From Streptomyces echinoruber (lineage in GTDB: Bacteria; Actinomycetota; Actinomycetes; Streptomycetales; Streptomycetaceae): DNA of 64,000 bases. The translations under genes and the position numbers were made by a program. The stretch lies in the NCBI RefSeq assembly GCF_014651135.1, contig NZ_BMWH01000008.1, forward strand, positions 62,001 to 126,000, given 5' to 3'. Under the pieces are notes generated by a model. The model was not told the origin of the DNA, did not search any database, and was given only the letters and a program-made list of their open reading frames with translations. Position 1 is the first letter of the stretch. Each line of letters opens with the position of its first letter. This document shows, piece by piece, positions 52,550-61,052 of the stretch.

Positions 52550-54673
52550 GTGAGCAGCTCCGTGCATCCCCTGCGGACCGGACCCGCCGGTACGCCCCCG
52601 GACAAGCTCGCGTTCACGACGCCGTCGGGCCGGCGCCGTGTCAGCCCTGCCCGCTTCGGCCAGGAGTCCCGCCGCGACCGGGCGCTGCCCCAGCTCATCC
52701 GCAACTGCCTGCTGGACGACGAAGGACAGCAGTGCGTACAGGTACGGCTGACCGCCGCCGACGCGGCCCACCCGGCGGCACGCGCCCTGCTGGACACCGA
52801 GGCCGGCATCGCCGTGCGGCTGCACCGGGCGCTGGAGGACACCGAGTACGCGGCGCTGTTCCCGCGGATCGTCGGTTACGAGCTGGACGCGGCCGAGCCG
52901 TTCCTGCTGTACGCCGCACCGCGCGGCATGCCCGCCGCACGGACCCATGTGATGGCCGCCAGCGACCAGCAGCGCTTCACCCGGGACCTGATGCTGGCCC
53001 TGTGCCTGCTGGCCGAGCAGGGCCTGGTGCCGCGCGGGGTGTCGCCGTACACCGTGCTCTGGGACGGCGCCCGGGCACAACTGTGGGGACTGGAGGCGGT
53101 GACCCGGGCGGGACAGCGACGCGGCCCCTGGGGGCGGCCGCCGTTCTGCTCGCCCGAACAACGCCGGGGCGAGGGCTTCGCGGACGCGCGGGACGCGGTG
53201 TGGAGCGCGGCCCAGGTACTGTACCGGCTGGTGACCGGGCGGCTCGGACCCGCCGACGGCCCGCCCGCGGACCTCGCCGAACACCGGGTGCTCGACCGGA
53301 CGCTGCGGCAGGCCTTCGCCCCGCGGGCAGCCGACCGGCCCACGCCCGCCGAGGTGCTCGACCTCGTGGCGCCCGGCGCCGCCCGCCGCGTCCGGCTCGC
53401 CCTGCCCGCCGACGAGGGACGCGGGGACCGGGAGGCCTTCGAGAAAGCACTGCGGCTCAAGCGGAAGGCACCGGTCGCCCGTGCGCGGGACGACTCCGGG
53501 GCGGTGGACGGGCGAGGCAACCGCGAGGTGCTCTGCCCTTACTGCCTGGAGACCATCCAGCTCGACGTGACGAAGCTGTTCGTCCCCGACAGCAGGATGC
53601 AGTACCGGCCGTTGGACGTCTCCCGCAGGAACAACCCGCTGGTCCAGCCCGACGTCATGCGCGGCGCCGTCCAGAAGTGCACGGCGGATCCGGAATTCCC
53701 CGAGCACTTCATCCCGGTGCCCTACCTGACGTACGGCCGTCCGCTGACCGTCGCGATGGTCGGCCAGTCCTCGACCGGCAAGAGCCATCTGCTGACCCAG
53801 ATGATCGGGGCCATCACCGACGGCGGCCTGGAACCCTTCGGCCTGAAGTGGCAGTCCGTCAATCCCGAACAGCACGCGCGTTTTGTACGGGAACGGCTGC
53901 AGCCCCTGCGCAACGGCAAGGTCCTGGACCACACGCCGGGACTCGACCTGGACGACTTCGCCCGCTTCGTGGAGGCGCTGCTGATCACCGACGCGCGCGG
54001 GCACGTGCACCCGGTCGCCTTCTTCGACCTGGGCGGTGAGGACCTCGTGCGGACGGACGCGAGGCTGCGGTTCCTGCTCGGCGTCGACGCCCTGATCTTC
54101 GTCGTCGACCCGGCACTGGCCCTGCCGCTGCCGCAGCTGGACCACGTCCGGGAACGCTGGGGCGTGGAGGTCAACCGGGAGGGGGACCTGGCCTTCGGCA
54201 CCGTCCTGGACCGGCTGCCGAGGAGCGGCCCCTATCTCGAGGTACCGGCCGCGATCGTGCTCGGCAAGGCCGACCTGCTCCGGTTCCAGCCGCCCGTCGA
54301 CCGGTGGCTGAGCCGCCCGCCGGCGACCGTCCTCGACCCCGCGCTGACCCTGGAGGAGAGCCGGGACGTGTACGGGCTGCTGCGCCGGCACGCGGGCCGC
54401 GCGTGGCTGCGGCCGTTCGATGTGATCCGCCGGTGCACCCTGCACATCGCGTCCGCGACCGGCGGACAGGAGGTCCACGGCCGGTATCCGGCGGGGGCCG
54501 GGCCCCGGCGGGTGCTGGAGCCACTGCTGGTGCTGCTGGCGCTGCACGGGCTGATCGAGGTGCCAGGCCGCGCCGAGGCACTGGCCGTGGGAGAGGAACC
54601 CGGGAGCGAGGCGGTGCGGTGGCAGGAGACGGACGACGGGTCGACGGGACCCGAGGGAGGGGAAGGTCAGTGA
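52550..54673 (+). CDS. Kinase-like / zinc-ribbon / TRAFAC GTPase fusion
   Basis: A 707-residue protein. Residues about 40-290 have a protein-kinase-like pattern (FLLYAAPRGMP hinge, GVSPYTVLWDG where HRD..N would be, CSPEQRRGEGFADARDAVWSAAQVLYRLVTG) but no glycine loop, HRD or DFG, so a pseudokinase. A CPYC half zinc ribbon stands at about 328. The GTPase domain starts near 398: MVGQSSTGKSHLL (P-loop), FFDLGGEDLV (DxxG), VLGKADLL (NKxD-like). This resembles the DO-GTPase families of conflict systems. GTG start with GGAGAGG. Its stop overlaps the GAP1-like gene, the usual GTPase partner. Confidence 0.82.
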   Translation: MSSSVHPLRTGPAGTPPDKLAFTTPSGRRRVSPARFGQESRRDRALPQLIRNCLLDDEGQQCVQVRLTAADAAHPAARALLDTEAGIAVRLHRALEDTEYAALFPRIVGYELDAAEPFLLYAAPRGMPAARTHVMAASDQQRFTRDLMLALCLLAEQGLVPRGVSPYTVLWDGARAQLWGLEAVTRAGQRRGPWGRPPFCSPEQRRGEGFADARDAVWSAAQVLYRLVTGRLGPADGPPADLAEHRVLDRTLRQAFAPRAADRPTPAEVLDLVAPGAARRVRLALPADEGRGDREAFEKALRLKRKAPVARARDDSGAVDGRGNREVLCPYCLETIQLDVTKLFVPDSRMQYRPLDVSRRNNPLVQPDVMRGAVQKCTADPEFPEHFIPVPYLTYGRPLTVAMVGQSSTGKSHLLTQMIGAITDGGLEPFGLKWQSVNPEQHARFVRERLQPLRNGKVLDHTPGLDLDDFARFVEALLITDARGHVHPVAFFDLGGEDLVRTDARLRFLLGVDALIFVVDPALALPLPQLDHVRERWGVEVNREGDLAFGTVLDRLPRSGPYLEVPAAIVLGKADLLRFQPPVDRWLSRPPATVLDPALTLEESRDVYGLLRRHAGRAWLRPFDVIRRCTLHIASATGGQEVHGRYPAGAGPRRVLEPLLVLLALHGLIEVPGRAEALAVGEEPGSEAVRWQETDDGSTGPEGGEGQ

Positions 54674-56976
54674 GCGGCTTCCAGGACCGGGACGCGGTCC
54701 ACCAGGTCGTCTTCCGCTGGAACGGCAACCAGGACCGCCAGGGCACCGGCATGAAGGCCGTCGCCCATTCCTGCTCGGCCGAGCGCGCCGACGAACTGGG
54801 CAAGGAACTCGGCTCGTTGCTGTGGCTGCGCGGTACGGCGGCACGGCCGAGCGTGGTGCGCACCCTGTCCCGCGACGGCGAGGTCCTGCTCGTGCAGCGC
54901 TGGCCCACCACGGACCCCGGCGGCCGGCCGAGCACGGTCAGCCACGTCCTCGTCGGTGACCCCGTCGCCCTGAAGACACGCCAGTGCCTCGGCCTTGCGT
55001 GGGGGCGCGGCTGGTGCAGACAGGAGAAGGCCGAGCAGGCGTCCGGGCCGCAACCCGTCGTCGACTGCGCGGAACTCGACGCGATCGCACGCAGGCGGCT
55101 GCCGCGCATGGCGGAACGGCTGCCCACCGTCCGGCACGCACTCGTCCTGGCCACCGCGGAGCTGCTCCGTGATCCGGCGCGGCGGGTGTCGCTGCTGCTG
55201 GAGGAGGAAACCCCGCGCGGCTGGCCGGACCGGGCCGCTGTGCCGCTGGTCTACTTCGGGCTGTTCCTGATCTTCGGGGACTGGCTGCCGGGGCCGTGGA
55301 CGTTTGCGACGTACGACGCGGTGGACACCCATCCGCTGCGGCTGATGTCCGTCCCGCGCTGGGAGCCGGACACCGGCGGGTTCGGTCCGCTCGCCCGCAT
55401 CGAGGCCCGGCAGCGGGCCCAGTACGGGTTCGAGCACACGGCGGCGGCCCAGCTGGTGAAGCTGCTCCCCAAGCATCCGGAGGCGGAGTCCGGCGTGCCG
55501 CAGCTGGTGGAGGACCTGGCCGACGGCGTGGCCCTCGACTGGGAGCGGCGGCGGGCCAGGCTCGGGGACATCCTCGGCATCGACGGCCCCCCTTCTGGGC
55601 GCCCCCCGGCAGCACTCGTACCCCGCCCGGCGCAAGGGGACCCGACGGCTCGGCGGGACAGGGCCGGGGGAAGCGATGCGGGTACGGGCCGCTCCCCGAC
55701 GGGGTTCATGGGGCCGGACCCGGGCCGGGGCGCGGGGTCGGACGTGGAGCGGGATTCGGGTCCGGACTTGGAGCGGGGTGCGGGTCGGGACTTGGAGCAG
55801 GGCGCGGGCCGGGACCTGGCGTGGGGAGGGGAGCAGGGCGCGGGCCGGGACCTGGCGTGGAGAGGGGAGCAGGGCCCGGGCCGGGACCTTGTGCCGGACC
55901 GGGAGCGGAATTTCCCTCGGGACCCGGTCCGGGATCGGGAGTTCGAGCCGGTACCGGCACCGGTCCCGGACCGGGACTTCGGCTTCGGGCGGGGCTTCGG
56001 GTGGGACGGGGGCCAGGAGTCCGAGCGGGGCTTGGGCGGTGGTGTGGGCCGCGGACCCGGGCGAGACCCGGAGCGGGACGTGGGGCGGGACGTGGGGCGG
56101 GACATCGAGCATGAGGGATCCGTCCACGCGCCCGGTGGGCCGGTGGGGGCCGCTCCCGGCGTCGGCTCCGCCGCGGCCGGCCCGAGCATGCCGGCCGTCC
56201 GGGAGGCACATCCCCTCCACCAGGAGCTGTGCGGCCTCCGGCCCGCGGACGGCACGCAGCGCGGTCGCCTGAGGGAAGAACTCAGCCGGCAGCCCGACGC
56301 GTTCCTCCTCGGCGAAGTGCGGTCCTCTGCACTGCCGCCGCACTCCCTCGGTTTGGTACTGGAGGAACTCGGCAAGCCGCATCGGCTCCAGGTACGTGAT
56401 GAGAAGACGCGACGTGCGCTGTGCGAGGAGGTGCTCAAGCAGGGCTTGTGTTTTCCGCCGCGGAAACCGGCCGGGTCGGACTTCGCGGAGGCCGAGCAGG
56501 CGGCCAGGGTCTTTCACTGGGCGGTTGCACCACTGGCCCGGGACAAACACTACGGGCACCTTCTCCAGGAAGGGTTCCGCCTCTTGCGCGGGGACACCCG
56601 CGTCACCACGGCCAACTGGCGCGAGCGGACGCTCCTCAGACCACCGGACGGCCGGGTTCCCGACCTGCCGCCGGAGTTGTGGAGCCAGATCCTGCGGGAC
56701 GAGATGGCGATGCGGACCGGTACACCCCCCGCGCAGCCGCAGCCGCACCAGTACTCGGAGGTGCGCCCTCGTTCGCGGCCGTACCCTGCGCCTCACACGA
56801 CGCTGACGCCTCCGGCTCCCGAGCCACCACCACCTCAGCCTTCCACGGCCGGTGGGAGGCTGCACGCTCCTGTGAGCCGGCTCGCCGACCTGATGACGGA
56901 TCCGGGCTGCGTAATCGGCACCGGCCTGTTCGTGATCGTCGCCGTGCTCGTCGTGATCCTGCTGATGCTCGTGTGA
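54670..56976 (+). CDS. GAP1-like GTPase-associated protein
   Basis: A 768-residue protein. The N-terminus VHQVVFRWNGNQDRQGTGMK, with AVAHSCSAERADEL and RTLSRDGEVLLVQRWPTTD, fits the GAP1 N-terminal domain coupled with conflict-system GTPases. A long low-complexity section (about 347-480) is built of GRDLAWGGEQGAGRDL-type and PGRDPERDVGRD repeats. A helical C-terminal domain follows (about 510-690) and a final hydrophobic helix (VIGTGLFVIVAVLVVILLML) anchors it. The GTG overlaps the stop of the GTPase gene. It is the last gene of the operon. Confidence 0.75.
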   Translation: MSGFQDRDAVHQVVFRWNGNQDRQGTGMKAVAHSCSAERADELGKELGSLLWLRGTAARPSVVRTLSRDGEVLLVQRWPTTDPGGRPSTVSHVLVGDPVALKTRQCLGLAWGRGWCRQEKAEQASGPQPVVDCAELDAIARRRLPRMAERLPTVRHALVLATAELLRDPARRVSLLLEEETPRGWPDRAAVPLVYFGLFLIFGDWLPGPWTFATYDAVDTHPLRLMSVPRWEPDTGGFGPLARIEARQRAQYGFEHTAAAQLVKLLPKHPEAESGVPQLVEDLADGVALDWERRRARLGDILGIDGPPSGRPPAALVPRPAQGDPTARRDRAGGSDAGTGRSPTGFMGPDPGRGAGSDVERDSGPDLERGAGRDLEQGAGRDLAWGGEQGAGRDLAWRGEQGPGRDLVPDRERNFPRDPVRDREFEPVPAPVPDRDFGFGRGFGWDGGQESERGLGGGVGRGPGRDPERDVGRDVGRDIEHEGSVHAPGGPVGAAPGVGSAAAGPSMPAVREAHPLHQELCGLRPADGTQRGRLREELSRQPDAFLLGEVRSSALPPHSLGLVLEELGKPHRLQVRDEKTRRALCEEVLKQGLCFPPRKPAGSDFAEAEQAARVFHWAVAPLARDKHYGHLLQEGFRLLRGDTRVTTANWRERTLLRPPDGRVPDLPPELWSQILRDEMAMRTGTPPAQPQPHQYSEVRPRSRPYPAPHTTLTPPAPEPPPPQPSTAGGRLHAPVSRLADLMTDPGCVIGTGLFVIVAVLVVILLMLV

Positions 56977-57035
56977 GGCCCGGCCCCCGGACGAACAGGT
57001 CCACCTTCCGCACCCACCCTCCGGATGCCGGACCG

Positions 57036-57814
57036 TATGCGTGCGTCCGGATCGACGCACTCACACGGAAGGTTCGCGAAGACGGCCGCATCGTCAGCGT
57101 TCACGCACTGACCACGCTCGGCATCGACGCCGACGGGCACCGCGAGGCGGACCCGGCCGTGGCGGTCGGGGCGATCAGCAGATGCAAGGCCGAGGAGGGA
57201 ATACCGCATCGTGCCGCCTGCCGGGCTCCGGGAGTGCCGGAGTCGTGGTACTGCACGTGGCGCGACCGGCCGCCGATCAGGCGGGAGATGCGCTGGCAGC
57301 ACCCGGCAGCGGTGATCGATCTGTTCTCCCGTCGGCTGCTCGGCCACGCGGCGGGCGCCCGGCACGACGCCGAGTTTGTGGCGGCCTCGCGCAACGCCGA
57401 GCTCGTGGCAGCCTCACGCAACACGGCCGCGGCCACTTGGGGCAGCGAGGCCGCGGCGTGATCACGCACACCGGCAGGGGCGGCGAATATTGCTATTGCG
57501 CCCGGAAGTTCAAGCGGGCCTGCCGCAGGCTGGGCGTCGTGCAGCCGGTGAGCAGAGCCGGATCTTGCTTTGACAACGCCGTGAGCGAGGCGTTCGACAG
57601 CGCGCTCAGGGCCGAATACGTCCACCGGCACACCTTCCGCACCCCCACCGGGGCCCGCATCAAGATCGCCACCTGGATCACCGGCTTCTGCAACACCAGG
57701 CGGCTGCACAGCGTGTGCGGCTTCAAGAGCCCGATCGACTGCGAACGCGAGTACCGAGCCATCCTCACCAAGGGACTGGCCGCATGGATCGTCTCCACGC
57801 TTCGAGGGGATTGA
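57036..57814 (+). pseudogene. Mosaic transposase remnant (IS256 and IS3 types)
   Basis: The stretch starting VRIDALTRKVREDGRIVSVH, to about 57,165, looks like an IS256-family catalytic segment. It runs without a break into an IS3-type OrfB N-terminus (KAEEGIPHRAACRAPGVPES, WRDRPP), jumps over about 120 missing residues to VIDLFSRRLLGHA, and stops at 57,459-57,461. The IS3 C-terminus continues in another frame from 57,458 (VITHTGRGGEYCYC, GSCFDNAVSEAFDSAL, NTRRLHSVCGFKSPIDCE). Clearly inactive. No terminal inverted repeats could be matched. Confidence 0.8.
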
Positions 57815-57887
57815 CACTGCCGCCTCACCTCTTGGGTGAGGACTCAGTCCGCGAAGGACAGCACCAGGATCAGCAGCGGATCCTCCG

Positions 57888-59702
57888 CTACGCGGAGTCG
57901 GAGCCACCTGAGCGGAACCAGAACCTGCGCTGCCGGGGAGAGTTCGCCGTGCTCTGTGCCGTGGAGGGCTTGCTCATCCGGCCGGAGTGGGGGCGTTCGA
58001 GCACGGCGGTCCGCACGGCCGGCCGGCCTTGAGCGCGCCACCGGCCGAAAAGCCGGCTGGTGGACGTGGGCCTGCGCTGTGCTGTGCGGGCGGCGAGCAG
58101 TTCGGCGGCGGCGGCAGGCATGCCTTCGTCCCGGAGGATGTCGGCGAGGCCGGTGACCTCCCAGGCGGGTGCCTGCCGTGCGACGTGGCGGAGCAGTGCG
58201 TTCAGGTGATGGTCGCGTCCGGCTGTGATGAGGGCGCGTGCCAGGTCCGGCACGACGTCTTCGAGGGGCCGGTGTGCGGTGTGGTGGGTGAGAAGTACGG
58301 GGATGTCGTCGGGCTGGTCCCAAGCGTGCAGAAGTGCGGTGACCAGCGGCTGGGCGTCCCCACGGGTGAGGGGCAGCCGTACGGTGAACCGGGCGCCCGC
58401 CTGGTCTTCCCGGCCGGGGGCGAGGGTGAGGGTGCCGTGGTGGAGTGTGGTGATGCGGCGGGCGATGGCCAGGCCGAGGCCGGTGCCCCCGGCGTCTCGT
58501 GTACGGGCGTCGTCGAGCCGACTGAAGCGTTCGAAGATCTTCTCCTGGTGTTCGGGCGGGATGGACGGGCCGTCGTTGGCCACGTCGAGTACGGCTTGCC
58601 GGTGTTCGTGGTCCAGGGCGAGCGTGACGGTGATCGTGGTGGCCGCGTGGCGTTCGGCGTTGTCGAGGAGGTTGGCCAGGACGCGGGCGAGCAGGCCTCG
58701 GTGGCCGGTCACGGTTGCGGATTCGTCCGGTGCGGTGACGGTGAGACTCAGGTGTTCGGGCACGTCACGGCCGGAGACGATGTCGCGGATCAGGGCGGGC
58801 AGGTCGACTTGCCGGGTCGGGAGGGTTTTCTTGTGTGCGGCTTGGGCGTCAAGGCGGGCCAGGAGCAGCAAGTTCGTGGTGATGTCCTGGAGATGAAGGG
58901 TGTCCTTCAGGGCGTCAAGGGCGGCGTCGGGCCAGTGGGCTGTCCCGGAGGGGGTGAGCGTGAGTTCGAGCTCGGCGCGCAAGCAGGCCAGTGGGGTGCG
59001 CAGTTCGTGGGCGACGTCGGAGGTGAACTGCCGTTGCCGGGCGTACGCCGCATCGATGCGGTCCAGGGCGCTGTTCATCGTCGCCACCAGTCGGGTGAAC
59101 TCCCGGCCGCCGCGCGGAGCCGGTATGCGCTGGTCGAGGCGGCTCAGGCTCAGCGCGGCGAACTGCGTCCGGATCCCGTCCACCGGCTTCAGGGCGCGGC
59201 CGATGACCAGCCATGCCCCGCCGGCAGTGAGCAGGGTGAACACCAGGGTGCCGCCGGCCAGCCACCGCACAGCGGTGTTCAGCCGCTCCTGATCCGTCCA
59301 TCCATCGGAAAGGTCGATGGGGCCCGGCCCTTCTGCCGGGATCAACCGCACGGGCGTTGCGTCGTCCGGGTCGGTCCACGGCCACAGGGACAGGCGTTCG
59401 CCGTGGATCAGAGGGACCGTGTCACGCGGAGCGGCGTCCCAATGACGGGAGATGGTCTTGCACGACCAGCCGGCGCGGCCACCGAGCACGCACTCCTCCG
59501 TGGACATGTCCTCCTTGCCGCCGTCACCGGCCTGCTCGAACGCCGAGACGAGTAGGGAGTTGCGCACCGCGACGGCCGAGGCAGAGGCGACCAGGGTCAG
59601 CAGGACGGCGGCGACAGCGGTCACGGCCAGTGTCAGCCGCAGCCGCACGCTGCCCGGGCGCGGGCCACGCCCGGTCCGCTCGGCCCGGCCAATCCTCAGC
59701 AT
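57888..59702 (-). CDS. Sensor histidine kinase with extra C-terminal helical domain
   Basis: A 604-residue kinase starting at an ATG that overlaps the stop of the response regulator. Two membrane helices (about 23-45 and 160-180) enclose an extracellular sensor with two Cys; HAMP follows; HisKA has FTSDVAHELRTPLACL; HATPase_c has LLDNAERHA, DVANDGPSIPPE and GGTGLGLAIARRI. Beyond the ATPase (from about residue 435) come some 170 extra residues with units like ALITAGRDHHLNALLRHVA and LADILRDEGMPAAAAELLA, reminiscent of helical repeat arrays in other Streptomyces proteins. The tail ends next to the IS remnant and may have been added by rearrangement. Confidence 0.88.
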   Translation of the reverse strand: MLRIGRAERTGRGPRPGSVRLRLTLAVTAVAAVLLTLVASASAVAVRNSLLVSAFEQAGDGGKEDMSTEECVLGGRAGWSCKTISRHWDAAPRDTVPLIHGERLSLWPWTDPDDATPVRLIPAEGPGPIDLSDGWTDQERLNTAVRWLAGGTLVFTLLTAGGAWLVIGRALKPVDGIRTQFAALSLSRLDQRIPAPRGGREFTRLVATMNSALDRIDAAYARQRQFTSDVAHELRTPLACLRAELELTLTPSGTAHWPDAALDALKDTLHLQDITTNLLLLARLDAQAAHKKTLPTRQVDLPALIRDIVSGRDVPEHLSLTVTAPDESATVTGHRGLLARVLANLLDNAERHAATTITVTLALDHEHRQAVLDVANDGPSIPPEHQEKIFERFSRLDDARTRDAGGTGLGLAIARRITTLHHGTLTLAPGREDQAGARFTVRLPLTRGDAQPLVTALLHAWDQPDDIPVLLTHHTAHRPLEDVVPDLARALITAGRDHHLNALLRHVARQAPAWEVTGLADILRDEGMPAAAAELLAARTAQRRPTSTSRLFGRWRAQGRPAVRTAVLERPHSGRMSKPSTAQSTANSPRQRRFWFRSGGSDSA

Positions 59703-60382
59703 GCCGTCTCCGGCGAGACTTCGAGCCGGTAGCCGGCCCCCCGGACGGTGCGGATGGACCGCCGCCCGAAGGGGGTGTCGATCTTGCGGCGCAGGACGCT
59801 GACGTAGACCTCCACCACGTTGACGTCTCCGTCGAACCGGTCGTCCCAGACGTGCTCCAGGATCTCCGTCTTCGTGACTGTTTGACCACCACGCCGCGCC
59901 AGGTACTCCAGGACCGAGAACTCCCGCGCCGTCAGGGCCACCGGCACCGTGCCGCGGCGGCACTGCCGGGCCGCGGGATCCACTTCCAGATCCCCGATGC
60001 GCAGCACGGCAGGGCGTTGCGGCTGCCCGCGCCGCATCAGCGCCCGCAGTCGGGCCAGGAGCGTCACGAACGAGAACGGCTTGGTCACATAGTCGTCCGC
60101 CCCGACATCCAAGCCTTCCGCCTCGTCGTACTCCCCATCCATCGCGGTCAGCATCAGCACCGGCGCCCAGATGCCCGCCTCACGCAACCGGCCGCACACG
60201 GCGTATCCGTTCAGGCCCGGCAGCATCACGTCCAGCACGATCGCGTCATACGGGTTCTCGCCCGCCCGCTCAAGTCCTGACGGGCCGTCGTGCACGACGT
60301 CCACCGCCCATCCCTCACCGACCAGGCCGCGCCGCAGCAGTTCCGCCATCCGCCGGTCGTCCTCAACCACCAGTACGCGCAT
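59696..60382 (-). CDS. OmpR/PhoB-family response regulator
   Basis: A 228-residue regulator. Receiver: VVEDDRRM acidic pair, phospho-acceptor Asp in IVLDVMLPG (about 51), Lys in DDYVTKPF. Winged-helix C-terminus: LTAREFSVLEYLARRGGQTV, VYVSVLRRKID, IRTVRGAGYRLE. ATG at 60382. Coupled by ATGCTGA overlap to the kinase gene. Its promoter region holds TTCAG-N5-TTCAG, the spacing expected for such regulators. Confidence 0.95.
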   Translation of the reverse strand: MRVLVVEDDRRMAELLRRGLVGEGWAVDVVHDGPSGLERAGENPYDAIVLDVMLPGLNGYAVCGRLREAGIWAPVLMLTAMDGEYDEAEGLDVGADDYVTKPFSFVTLLARLRALMRRGQPQRPAVLRIGDLEVDPAARQCRRGTVPVALTAREFSVLEYLARRGGQTVTKTEILEHVWDDRFDGDVNVVEVYVSVLRRKIDTPFGRRSIRTVRGAGYRLEVSPETAC

Positions 60383-60904
60383 GACTCCAGCATGAGACAG
60401 ACCATCTGTGGCGAACCTGAAGAACCGTACAGCGCTTCGAAGTTGGCGCACGGGTCCGTTCAGGAACCTTCAGCTTCCCCACAGCCCCTTGCTGCCACAG
60501 TCGTCATATGGCACCGGCCGAACCAGCCACACGGGTGGAACAAGGGCCGGCGCTCCCGGAGCCGTTTTCCCGCGGCGACAGGAATCACGTGAAGACGCCA
60601 ACTGCGTAGCACCAGCGATGACCACCGACACCGCGTGGCCTACCCGGCCCTGGCCGCCCCGGCCCATGAAGGGGCGCTCTTCGGCCAGAGGGGCAACGCC
60701 ACGCACGTGACCAGCGGTCCAGCCGGCGGCCAGGTGGCCAGACCGGCTGCCCGTTCAATCCCCGGCCCGCCGGACCCGGTGGTGCAAAGCGGCCGGCACG
60801 ACCTTCCCGGCATCAGCGGCAGACGGTGCGCCCTGCGCCTGGCCACGGCCGCGAGGTGCGCGGCGGCCCACCGTCCCAACCCAAACAGAGCAGGAGAAGC
60901 ACTC
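60383..60904. other. Intergenic region between regulator and acidic-peptide gene
   Basis: About 520 bp between divergent genes. Left part: direct repeat TTCAG at 60459-60463 and 60469-60473, overlapping GTTCAGGAAC (60458-60467), a candidate regulator site. Middle: open frames without domains. Right end: AGGAGA at about 60890 serving the next gene. No gene supported. Confidence 0.5.
60458..60473. promoter_or_regulatory. Candidate OmpR-type binding site
   Basis: TTCAG repeated with a 10-bp period, overlapping the GTTC-AG-GAAC inverted repeat, about 75 bp upstream of the response regulator start. OmpR-class regulators bind direct repeats of about one helical turn. Autoregulation inferred. Confidence 0.35.
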
Positions 60905-61051
60905 ATGAGTGAGAGCGAGCAGGTCCCCCCTTACCCGGCAGCCGGTGCCGGCGTCTTCGACGTCGACCCCGACCAGGCCGGCGTCAGCCAGGACCCGAAC
61001 CACGAGGTCACCTCCGACATCGAGGCCCTCGACGACGACTGGGAGCTGTGA
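60905..61051 (+). CDS. Small acidic protein upstream of the CHAP protein
   Basis: A 48-residue protein, MSESEQVPPYPAAGAGVFDV to ALDDDWEL. It is strongly acidic with no Cys, no signal peptide and no membrane segment. AGGAGA lies nine bases before the ATG. Its stop is one base before the ATG of the CHAP/peptidoglycan-binding gene, so the two are translationally linked. It could be an immunity, chaperone or targeting factor for that protein, or a leader for its translation. Unknown family. Confidence 0.7.
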   Translation: MSESEQVPPYPAAGAGVFDVDPDQAGVSQDPNHEVTSDIEALDDDWEL

Positions 61052-61052
61052 C

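Noticed and set aside
60635..61051. Longer form of the small acidic protein starting at 60635
   Set aside because: The added 90 residues are low-complexity and the ATG at 60905 has a proper ribosome binding site.
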